Below are positions 6,565 through 14,800 of a stretch of 21,441 bases of DNA, piece after piece; the first letter of the stretch is position 1, and each line of letters starts with the position of its first letter. The notes below the pieces were generated by a model, which was not told the DNA's origin, made no database searches, and saw nothing but the letters and a program-made list of their open reading frames with translations. The position numbers and the translations under genes were made by a program. The DNA lies in the NCBI GenBank assembly GCA_964557125.1, contig CAZKYX010000020.1, forward strand, positions 1 to 21,441. Reading direction: 5' to 3'. The DNA comes from CAZKYX01 sp964557125 (GTDB taxonomy: Bacteria; Patescibacteriota; Microgenomatia; Levybacterales; GWA1-39-11).

Positions 6565-7565
6565 GGAGTAAGCTGACTTGCTCTCTTCTCCAAACCATCA
6601 TAGGTAACGGCAGATATTTTTGAAATAGCGTTTTCCAAGTTTTCAAAGCTGCTGCCTCTTGTCATAATGCATAAAAGGTAAGGATTATTCTTCCTATACA
6701 CAATACCGCAATCGTGAAGTTGCACAATATTATTGGGCAAAGTTCTTTCCCCAAATTTGTGGGCGACGGGTATTCCCTTCGGGACACCAGCAATGAGTCC
6801 CTTGCGGAACTCAGATTGGCTCAATATCTCAAGTGTCCTTTCTGAAAAATCCTTCTTAATATACGATGCATTGTAGAGAATTCGAAATAGTCCAGCATAC
6901 CCCTTTACGCTCATAAAATCCTCTGGACTTTGCTCTGTCGCTGTTTCAACTCCTAAATCTAACGTAATTTCGTCAATACGCGCAGGTTCAATATTTTCTT
7001 CAAGAATAGAAAGAGCCGCATTATCAGAGTAAACCATCATTCGCACTATCAAGTCTTCTATTGTGTATTCACTACCCTTCCTTATGAAATTCGTCGGAGT
7101 TATCGATTGGTCTAGTAATATATAATCCTCAGTATACTTAACTTTTTTACTAAGTAATTCACTATCACTCTCAGCCTTCTTATAATAAGCCATCATAACA
7201 GGAAGCTTAAGAAGGCTCGCAGGTGAAAATGCCATATGCTCATTTACTCCAAACCACGGACCATTGTTCAAGTCTCTGAAATATACCGCTGCATCCACTA
7301 TACTTCCGCTTTCTTTTTCCTTTCCTATCACATCTGCTACCTCTTTTTGTAAAACGTTGAGCCCATTCAAACGATATGTGTCTTTACCTGTCTCACATTC
7401 CAATAAAGGACTTATATACTTGTATCCACTTTCCCTAACTTCGGTAAGTTCATCATCGAGAGCATCTTCCCTTTCTTTTGCAACAGGCGCTCCCCATACA
7501 AATTTACCTACGAGAGCACCAAGAACAAAAAATACCGCGCAAAAAATGAATATCTGCTTTCTCAT
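6561..7565 (-). CDS. Class A beta-lactamase-fold serine hydrolase (penicillin-binding-protein-like)
   Basis: 334 aa. The N-terminal signal anchor (about 4-26) is followed by a linker and a serine hydrolase domain (about 85-310). The three active-site motifs of the serine beta-lactamase/PBP fold are visible: SLLK (nucleophile Ser117, Lys120), SDN (180-182), and HKFGE with Lys270-Phe-Gly in place of KTG. I do not see the ExxLN deacylation motif of true class A beta-lactamases. A wall-directed D,D-peptidase or esterase-like role is therefore more likely than antibiotic resistance. The gene is first in a minus-strand group with two LytR_C membrane proteins, which fits peptidoglycan or wall-polymer maintenance at the outer face of the membrane. 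Confidence 0.88.
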   Translation of the reverse strand: MRKQIFIFCAVFFVLGALVGKFVWGAPVAKEREDALDDELTEVRESGYKYISPLLECETGKDTYRLNGLNVLQKEVADVIGKEKESGSIVDAAVYFRDLNNGPWFGVNEHMAFSPASLLKLPVMMAYYKKAESDSELLSKKVKYTEDYILLDQSITPTNFIRKGSEYTIEDLIVRMMVYSDNAALSILEENIEPARIDEITLDLGVETATEQSPEDFMSVKGYAGLFRILYNASYIKKDFSERTLEILSQSEFRKGLIAGVPKGIPVAHKFGERTLPNNIVQLHDCGIVYRKNNPYLLCIMTRGSSFENLENAISKISAVTYDGLEKRASQLTP

Positions 7566-7585
7566 ATTTATAAAGAATTATTATG

Positions 7586-7614
7586 AATATAGTACTAGGA
7601 GGTTGAGAAGTCAA
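7586..7614 (-). promoter_or_regulatory. Promoter of the serine hydrolase gene
   Basis: On minus: TTGACT (7609-7614), a 17-nt spacer, TATATT (7586-7591). Initiation near 7579 would leave a leader of about 14 nt without a Shine-Dalgarno sequence. Confidence 0.5.
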
Positions 7615-7694
7615 TGAATCTATTTGCACGGCAAAAGGCTTGGAAAAGAGATTTCCAAGGCCAAAAAAACAAAAGTACGTTAATACTTTTTTGA
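7614..7694 (+). CDS. Possible 26-aa basic small protein
   Basis: ATG 7614 opens a short frame (MNLFARQKAWKRDF..., 26 aa, stop TGA 7692-7694). A perfect AGGAGGT (7597-7603) lies about 10 nt upstream. That is notable because most genes in this window lack Shine-Dalgarno sequences. The peptide is strongly basic with a hydrophobic end. I find no convincing promoter on plus, and the frame overlaps a hairpin that may serve the other strand, so chance is a real alternative. Confidence 0.25.
   Translation: MNLFARQKAWKRDFQGQKNKSTLILF
7632..7662 (-). terminator. Possible intrinsic terminator
   Basis: Arms 7637-7646 and 7652-7662 form a 10-bp stem with a single bulged G. On minus a short T-run (TTTT, complement of 7633-7636) follows. 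It would end a transcript from the 52-aa ORF at 7854-8012 before the serine hydrolase promoter. The T-run is short. Confidence 0.35.
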
Positions 7695-7757
7695 GAAAAC
7701 AAAACCAAGCTTTAAGAACGAAAGCGCTATGATGTTTTACGCTACATGTTTTTCAAA

Positions 7758-7809
7758 ACTAGGTCCTCAATGACATTAGATCCTGAAATAAATTCAGGAT
7801 GACTAGGTC
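7758..7809. repeat. Palindrome flanked by 8-bp direct repeats
   Basis: A perfect 8-bp stem (ATCCTGAA at 7780-7787, TTCAGGAT at 7793-7800, 5-nt loop) is bracketed by two copies of ACTAGGTC (7758-7765 and 7802-7809). The layout resembles a small palindromic mobile element with a target-site duplication. Palindromes of this TCCTGAA...TTCAGGA type are familiar dispersed repeats in other bacteria. Only one copy is in this window. Confidence 0.45.
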
Positions 7810-7853
7810 TTTTGATTCTAGTTTAGGAAAACAACCGTAAAAACACCCAAGCT

Positions 7854-8012
7854 CTAGTTAAGTAGCTTATCTGTTACTATTCTCCCTTCGGAGAACAGTC
7901 GAAAGGTTGTTATCTCCTCATCAAAACTCACCGTTTTCTGACGGTAATAGTCCACTACGTCACTCTCAACCAGACGCAAGACTAATTGCTCTATTTCCGG
8001 GCAGTCTTTCAT
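7854..8012 (-). CDS. Small 52-aa acidic protein, unknown
   Basis: ATG 8012 to TAG 7854, 52 aa. The sequence (MKDCPEIEQLVLRLVESD..., ending RIVTDKLLN) has a natural amphipathic-helix pattern, balanced charge and no low complexity, so it looks translated. I recognise no family. It has no signal peptide or membrane segment. It directly follows the heptad array at 8013-8047, which would form its promoter or leader, and I see no Shine-Dalgarno sequence. A possible terminator lies at 7632-7662. Confidence 0.5.
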   Translation of the reverse strand: MKDCPEIEQLVLRLVESDVVDYYRQKTVSFDEEITTFRLFSEGRIVTDKLLN

Positions 8013-8163
8013 GATAGGTTTTAGGTTGTAGGTTGTAGGTTGTAGTTAGAGAAATGCAAAGTACTACGCGCAAATGGAGCAACCGAGTGTCCGAAGAAAA
8101 AAGAGGCAAAACTAACAGTCCTCTGTATTACTACCAACTACTCACTAACCCCTACTACCTATT
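8013..8163. repeat. Inverted pair of heptad arrays B and C
   Basis: Array B (8013-8047) has five units of the form NNTAGGT (for example TTTAGGT, TGTAGGT). Array C (8129-8163) has five units of the form NNCTANN (for example AACTACT), so its reverse complement carries the same TAG core. The arrays face each other across 81 nt that contain a terminator and no ORF. B begins right at the start codon of the 52-aa gene, and C ends at the stop codon of the 26-aa ORF. B resembles array A at 98-132. Confidence 0.7.
8097..8124 (-). terminator. Intrinsic terminator after the 26-aa ORF
   Basis: On minus, AGAGG pairs with CCTCT (8120-8124 and 8102-8106), with a small inner ACT/AGT stem. A run of T overlapping the last stem base (complement of 8097-8102) follows. 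It lies 39 nt after the stop codon of the 26-aa ORF. Confidence 0.5.
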
Positions 8164-8243
8164 TATCCTGTATATGATGCTTGCAGGAAATAGACAAACA
8201 GCTTAACTTGCTTCTTTACTTTTTTAACAGCTAATTTGGCCAC
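8163..8243 (-). CDS. Possible 26-aa Lys-rich small protein with strong Shine-Dalgarno
   Basis: GTG 8243 to TAA 8163, 26 aa. The first half is an amphipathic basic stretch (MAKLAVKKVKKQVK) and the second is hydrophobic (LFVYFLQASYTG). A strong AAAGGGGGTG lies 7 nt upstream. That contrasts with the SD-less neighbours and supports real translation. A perfect hairpin (8262-8278) precedes it and a terminator (8097-8124) follows, giving a compact unit of roughly 200 nt. It could be a small membrane-active peptide, a leader peptide, or part of a structured RNA. I recognise no family. Confidence 0.4.
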   Translation of the reverse strand: MAKLAVKKVKKQVKLFVYFLQASYTG

Positions 8244-8261
8244 AATTCTTCACCCCCTTTC

Positions 8262-8278
8262 TTCGCCCACAGGGCGAA
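8262..8278 (-). promoter_or_regulatory. Perfect 7-bp hairpin just upstream of a strong Shine-Dalgarno
   Basis: TTCGCCC (8262-8268) and GGGCGAA (8272-8278) pair perfectly around a 3-nt loop. The hairpin ends 2 nt before AAAGGGGGTG. In a minus-strand transcript it would be the 5' structure of the 26-aa ORF mRNA and might control access to the ribosome binding site or protect the 5' end. Confidence 0.4.
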
Positions 8279-8279
8279 C

Positions 8280-8307
8280 AAGATATATGACTAATGATTG
8301 ATGTCAA
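8280..8307 (-). promoter_or_regulatory. Possible promoter of the small 26-aa unit
   Basis: On minus: perfect TTGACA (8302-8307), a 16-nt spacer, TATCTT (8280-8285). Initiation from it would begin inside the hairpin at 8262-8278. A more upstream alternative is TACAAT at 8315-8320, with TTGAAT at 8336-8341 but a short 15-nt spacer. The region is also a heptad array, so the match may be coincidental. Confidence 0.3.
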
Positions 8308-8321
8308 ATGGTTAATTGTAT
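8287..8321. repeat. Heptad array M (ATGNNNN)
   Basis: Units of 7 nt in register: four begin with ATG (for example ATGACTA and ATGATTG) and a fifth is ATTGTAT. It continues almost directly into the AT-rich heptad array at 8331-8400. Confidence 0.6.
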
Positions 8322-8330
8322 TCATATATC

Positions 8331-8400
8331 TTAAAATTCAAATTTTTAATTTATAATTTTTAATCAATTTTTAAATCCAAAATGTTTAATTTTTAATTAC
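8331..8400. repeat. AT-rich heptad array H, downstream flank of a four-helix-bundle gene
   Basis: AT-only units with a 7-nt period, best seen at 8341-8368 (AATTTTT, AATTTAT, AATTTTT, AATCAAT). It reaches the stop codon of the minus-strand gene at 8393. The heptad is the reverse complement of that in the array at 8772-8806 on the other side of the gene. A 20-mer at 8355-8374 recurs exactly at 19887-19906. Confidence 0.65.
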
Positions 8401-8758
8401 TTAATTTAGAACTGGCAGCTATTTTTCCAAATATAAGTGCCAATTCGTGGGCTTCTCTCCATAGTTGCTGACATTTTTCCTTCGAAGCTTCATCAGTAGT
8501 ACCCAATATCCTTAACCAATACATGGTTTCCTTAGCTTCTTTCTTGCATATGTGTATCTTGTTGACGAAGTCCCGCTTAGAAGATGCACCATTTGCTTCA
8601 CAGTAGTTAGCACCGATACTTGTGGACGCTCGTACCAACTGGCTAATTATTGGGTTCGTAATTACATCCTTCTTTACCTCTTTGCAGACCTCTATGACTT
8701 TTTCAGCAAATACAGCCGTTCTTTCCTCTAAGTCATAAATTTTCTCTGTTTTATTCAT
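8393..8758 (-). CDS. Four-helix-bundle protein of the S23 / 23S rRNA intervening-sequence family
   Basis: 121 aa, the usual size for the family. Hallmarks are a helical first third rich in Glu/Lys, then SQLVRASTSIGANYCEA (about 39-55), KRDFVNKIHICKKEAKET (about 61-78) and a Trp-Leu-Arg helix. The fold is a small four-helix bundle that oligomerises. Its biochemical role is not settled, and relatives occur inside 23S rRNA intervening sequences, although no rRNA gene is present here. A TACAAA box ends 7 nt before ATG 8758, so the mRNA may be leaderless. The gene is enclosed by inverted AT-rich heptad arrays (8331-8400 and 8772-8806). A distant relative lies at 17625. Confidence 0.88.
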   Translation of the reverse strand: MNKTEKIYDLEERTAVFAEKVIEVCKEVKKDVITNPIISQLVRASTSIGANYCEANGASSKRDFVNKIHICKKEAKETMYWLRILGTTDEASKEKCQQLWREAHELALIFGKIAASSKLSN

Positions 8759-8771
8759 TTTTTTATTTGTA

Positions 8772-8806
8772 TTTGATTAAAAATTAAAAATTTCAAATTA
8801 AAAATT
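8772..8806. repeat. AT-rich heptad array I, upstream flank of a four-helix-bundle gene
   Basis: Five 7-nt units in register, consensus AAAAATT (two adjacent perfect copies at 8779-8792, then TCAAATT and AAAAATT). It is inverted relative to the array at 8331-8400. The reverse complement shares exact 12- and 13-mers with that array. It also fills the space before the end of the giant gene. Confidence 0.7.
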
Positions 8807-8820
8807 CACACTTATCATCG

Positions 8821-11800
8821 TCAGTTAACGATGAGATAATTGAATTTCACATCTGCATCAAGGTCTGTATCAACGCCAACGGTAAATGATGATTGAATAT
8901 CGTTATCGATATCGGCTTCCATCTGTTCAACGAGATATAGGGGCTGTTTTGTACGAGTTTTGGGGGTTATAAAAATGAGTGAAGTCTCTTTAACAAGAGG
9001 GTTAACTATCGTTATTTCTCGGGTATTCTTCTTGAGCGTAACTAGACCAGCAGCTCCTGTTGCTTCAACCGTACCATTACTGAGCAGTTTTACCTCACTA
9101 CTGCCCAAAAGCAGTTCTGTAGAGCTAACTGATGTAGCCGAAAGTACTCCTTTGATAGTTACATCCTTCTCAAATGTTACATTCTCGGCAAATGTAACCT
9201 GCCCATCAACATTAAAGGTAATAAGCCCGCCTAGGAAGCTGACTCCTCCTTGACGCATTGGCTGCAGTTCAAGATCTTCACCCAAAGTATCTATAGATGT
9301 GGCTCCAAGTGTCATTGCGCCTCCAATTGAAAGAGTATCCATAACAGATACTTGTGAAAGCGTTGTTGTACCGTATGAAGCGAAATTATTAACCATTATG
9401 AGGTCTGAGGACTCAGTACTCTTTGCAACAAAACTGAGGAGGTTAATTGCTTTCATCTTTTCAAGTGAAGCTGAAAGTGAAGCCATTTGCTCTGTCATTC
9501 CAAGATGTTCACTTTGTAATGTATCGAGTCTATCTGCAAAATTGGTAATAGCTGAACCACTTGCAACTCTATTTGAGAGTTGTTCTATATTGTTAGTCAA
9601 TATTTCAAGACCTTCAATGGATTCAGCACGAATCTTCTTTGCAATAAGAAGGTCTGTAATGATAGTTGGACTAATTACGTCTTGAGTTGCCGCAATGTGG
9701 TCAGTAAAGATTCCCTGACCCATATCTTTTTGAGTCTGCAAGAACCCAAGCACCTCCTGTTGATTGCGCGCGACAGTTCCTTTGGCAAAATCAAGCCCTG
9801 CTATGAGTGGTAGTTCATTTTCATCTAACTCATAACCCTGCTCGGTCATTGCAACACTTACTGACTGACCGTTGTAGTCAACAAGGTTTACAAACACCAT
9901 AATGCTTCCACATTTCGTTGTCTCAACAGCTCCCATTCCGATAGTCGGACACTGTTCTGAGGTTGTTTCGTTAAATGACTCTAGGGCACGTCCAAGAACT
10001 CTTCCTCCTACCGTTGCCTTCATTGCATAGCCGGGGATTGAAGCAGAAGTAAGTGCATCACCTTCACGAATTGGACCATTTTCTGTACTTATTTTTACTG
10101 GTACTCTTCCAACAAGAGCTATTGGGGCAGAATCCTCAGTATATGCACCGGCTACAAATCCCGGTTCTGTTGATACCACACCCAGCATACTGCTTTGATA
10201 TTGATTCGTTGAACGCTTTACGTGGTGATTGCCTGCTGCAGCATCAATTTGTACGACCTCTCCGGCTACAAGTGTCTCTTTTGAAGAATAATTTTCTGCC
10301 AAATCAGCTCCACCGGTATAAAATCCACCCTGCTGACCAACAAATACAGAACCGTCTTCGCTCACTCGAAATGCGTTAGAACCATTGCTCTTCAAGGTAA
10401 GCAGGTCAGTATCATTTGAAATTTTGTATTCAAAAAGTGTCGGAGTTGGATAATTCAGGTACGGTCGAGCACCCCCCGAAAACCAAATATCGCCCCTCGT
10501 CCCATCGGCAAATCCATTGAATTGACGGGAGAAATTTATTTGCACTTGCACCCACTTGTCACCAGCTGTTGCCCCAATTACGTCTCCTGACCGGCTTATG
10601 GAATTGTAGCTTTTTGAAAGCAATGCTTCTCTTGTAGTAGCCGTCCTCACCTCAAACCCAATATAGTTATCTAAGCTTTTTTTCCAAGTAATTACTGAGT
10701 CTGGAGTCAGCTGAGGTGCATACATTTGACCTGAAAGGTATTGCCCGTCAGAATACCATCCTGCATCGTATATGTTAACAATATTACTCCCGACGTGCCC
10801 GCCATTGAGTATTATCCATTTCCCGTCTTGGCGCTGAAATACTGTTGCTCCTGCTCCAACTACATCATTCATTGCCGGTCCTGTAACCGTAGATCCGATT
10901 GGTGCACCTACACCAAAAGTAGATAACCATGACTGATATACTGTGGTTGTCGAAGTTGGAGCTTGTCCTTGCTGACCATGAATGATAAGAAATGTACCGT
11001 CAGGCCTTGGGATTACAGTAGCGCCCCTTCCTACAGAAGCCGACAAAGCAGGTCCAGCAATTGAGCTGTTTGCGGCAGTATTTCCAACACCAAAGGGATT
11101 ATGTATATTTGTTGTTGCTTGGGGCATGCCATTTGTACCTCCACTTGCAGTTAGTGATACCCAATACCCGTCTTGACGTTGAAATGCCATTGAACCACAA
11201 CCATGGGCGGTAGTTAAGGCCAGCCCTTGAGTAAATACCTTAGCCCTTGCATCATAATTCATAGTGGCAGTTGAACCGGTTGCCCCAATGTTTCTACCCA
11301 CAAATACTTTATACATACCTGCATTTGGTCCTTGAAGAGGTATTGCCCATGCTCCACAGTCAATTGGTGTGGTGAGAACAGTGGTTGGTCCACCCGGCAA
11401 GTTATATCCTGGGGGCAGCGTAAGGTCAGTAAATGGATTGAAAAGTGTTGAGGAGGTCTGACCACCACCATGCATAATGGTATACGTACCATCCGTATTC
11501 GGAATAATGAATGCACCGAGTGCAATAATGCTTGACATATTCGGCCCCTGCACAAATCGTGAACCTGATGCTGCATTTGGGTCATAAATATTGGTAGTTC
11601 TTGTAGCATTTCCTAAAATAACTAGAAATCTCCCATCAGGAAGCTTTAATGAAGCAGAACCTGACCCAACTGAAGCAGTTGGGATATTTCCGGCACCACT
11701 CTGAGCCGTAAAGGTTGAAGATGCAGGGTCATATAAGTGCATATTTGCAGAACCCGTTGCTATGATTGCAAACATACCCCCCGGACGTTGCAATACGAGC

Positions 11801-14800
11801 GTCCCTTCACCCGTATATTGAAGAGTTGTCGGATGAGGTCCTGGCTTTCCTGCGTATACTCCAGTTTGCCCGTTTGTACCCAAAAGCGTCTGCCCCGGTA
11901 CATTTCCCCAAGGAAGAACCAACCTGTCATTCATCGGTAACAGACGAGTTATAGCAGATGCCGATGCTTCTGTTGGATCTTGCTGACCTTGTGAGTTATT
12001 GAAATCCGAAGCCGTCCTTGTCAAAACGGATGAGTTATCAATGGTGTACTCGTACAATGTGGGACTCAAGTAATCCCGCATATACACAGTTGTCCCATTA
12101 CCGGTGTACGTCTTACGCTCATCATACAGTCTTTGAGGAATCGGTCTGGTAAATTGGGCAGTTACCCGTGCCCAAGAATTTCCATCAATAGAACGAATTA
12201 ACTCTCCACTCCTTCTAATGGGAATGTCAACTGCACTCGAAAGTCCGCCTTGTGAACCTGCTGTTCTAACAGAGATTTCAACACCAGTCTGTGGAATATC
12301 AGTTGTTGCGCTACTTGTTCCAGTAAAGTTAGCTTCAGCTCCAATAATGTAATGAAGAGTGGAAGATGGATTTAGGGCAGATGTATTAATGTCCTCTGAG
12401 GTATATGTGCCGCTCATGACTAGTTGCGAGTCAAACTCATTTGTTGTAGTACTACCTCCTGCAATAAGCATCCATGTACCATCTGCTTTTTGTAGACTGT
12501 GTGCTCCTGCCCCTTGCGTTGACGTTGATGTTGCGTGAGTTGAATACGTATTAGTAGCAGGGTTGTAAATATAAGCGTTTGTCGTACCAGAACCCCGAAA
12601 AATTAAGAACCTTCTGTCTTGAAGCCTTATAGCATGCGCACCATCTGCAAGAGCTGCAGCCGGACCTACCGCCTGACATGGCCCCATGGTGTTTGTTGCA
12701 GGATCATATTCTACCGATACACCAGCTTTTGAGAGGATAATGTATCTCCCATCAGCTTTCTGAAGAGCAACTGAGCCTGCGCCATTAATTTCACAATTCG
12801 TTGGAAGACTTGGCCCTACTTCAAAAGAACCGATTGGCACGGTGCTTGTGATAGTACCGTTGAAAGGATTATATATATTAGTAACTGCTGAAGCTCCACC
12901 TATAACTACAAGCGCTGTGCCATTTTGACGTGCTAGAACTAAAGACCCTGCGCCGATTGTACCAGTTGGATTAGGCCCTGTTACAAAAGCTGTAGCTGCC
13001 GCTGAAGGGTCCCAAAGCTGGGTTGCCGCAGCACCGCCACGAAGAATCAGATAACGGCCGTTTTGTCTTCTGAATGCATTTGTACCTGCATTCATTGCTC
13101 CCGATGCAACACTTGCACCAACCGCCATGGTACCTGTTGGATCAACAATACTATTGGTTGTGGCTGCTCCACCATGAAGGACAAGATATCTCCCATCTGA
13201 ACGAGGCAAAGACAATGCACCTGCTCCTGCTGCATTATTCAAGACTTGCGATGAAGTAGTAAATGAATTCGCAAGTGAGTCATATACATAAAGGGTAGTC
13301 GCACCTCCACGCACAACAAGATATTTCCCATTTTGAGCCAAAATTGAATGTCCGCCGGCACCTGCCGCTCCCGGAAGCACAGGTTGACTTCCTGTTGTAA
13401 TGGTTCCATCCCCACTCACCGTTCCTGAAGAGAGAGAAATTTCACCACCAGAATTATCAAGATTTGTGAGCGTTGCAGGTGTTCCATTGGCTGTCCTCTC
13501 AAAATCGGAATCTACTTGATTGTTACCTGAAGTGCTCTTCACTATATCGAGTGAACCTAATTTATTAATGGTTAATCCAGATGAGGCTAAAATTCCACCC
13601 TCTTTTGTGATTGTAAATTTTGTGAGTCCAGATGAGGAGGCTGTAAAGAAATCGCCACTTCCTCTTTGGTCAATAACAAATGCAGCAAAAGAAGTATTTG
13701 CAGAAATAGAAGCAACAGAAGTTGTACCAGCCACGGCTGTATTACCTGTTAGCCTAAATGTGGCTGATTCGGTAGCAGTTCCACCCCAGAGCATGTCAAG
13801 AGTGGTATTGACCGGATAAAGCGTGCCCTGCGCGCTTTGAAGTGTCCACCAGTTACTACTGCTTCCTGAGCTACACCCAGCCCAATTTGGTGCAGCTGAG
13901 GAACCGCTTGTTATAAGACATTGACCAGAAACACCATATGAGCCGTTCACCCCAATTGCTCCATTCGATGAAAGACTTAGTGAAGCAGATGAATTTCCTG
14001 GCTTGAAGACTATGTTACCGGTACTGTCCCCTCCAAGCGTGAGTGTTTGATTGCGAGTTGCTTGTAAAGCACCTGAACCATCAATGACAAAACTGGCGCT
14101 TGTTGAAGCTGTACCATCATTTTTAAGAGTGAATTTTGTAGTACCCCCAGATGAAGCTATAAATATATCATTTGTACCTGTTTCACTGAATATAGCGAGG
14201 GGACTAACGCCATACGTACCCATTACAAATAGTTTTGACGGGGCATTATATTGGCTATCACCAATTCCAATGTTTCCTTGTCGACTTATGTGCATGCGGG
14301 TTGTTCCAGTAAGAGTGGTATTTGTCGCCCCAGTCATAAGGTGGATGTCAGTTGCTGAATTTTCGGTACCCGAGCCGCCTCCAAAAAATAAGTTGTTATC
14401 AATTCCGTTATTATTTCCTACCAGTATAGAGATGGGTTCTTCCAAATTTGTAAAATGACCCATTTTAATACGCGCATTTTTGGTGGTGGCGTCTGTTTCA
14501 TTCGTCTGTAATTGAAGCCCCCCCGTACCCGAATCGCCGTGAATCAATGTGACAAGTCCTGTACTATTCAGAGGCCTAAATTGAATATTTCCGGTAGTAT
14601 TTCCACCCAATACAAGATTGTTATTACGAACACTCTGTATGCTTCCGTCACCGCTTATATATATGCCCTTATTTGCGTTGGCTCCGGTTGTAGCTGAAAC
14701 AGATGCTACTGGTGTATTAGTACCATCTATTCCAAGTACAGCAAACTTTGCTGACTGAGTTGCTGTCCCTCCCCACAAGAGGTCGAGGGTATTGTTGATT

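Noticed and set aside
6561..7565. Beta-lactamase resistance gene
   Set aside because: The Ser, SDN and KxG motifs are present, but the deacylating Glu motif is not visible. The wall-gene context favours a PBP-like hydrolase.
8393..8758. 23S rRNA intervening sequence
   Set aside because: The protein family fits, but no rRNA sequence flanks either copy. Only the cassette-like layout is retained as a finding.
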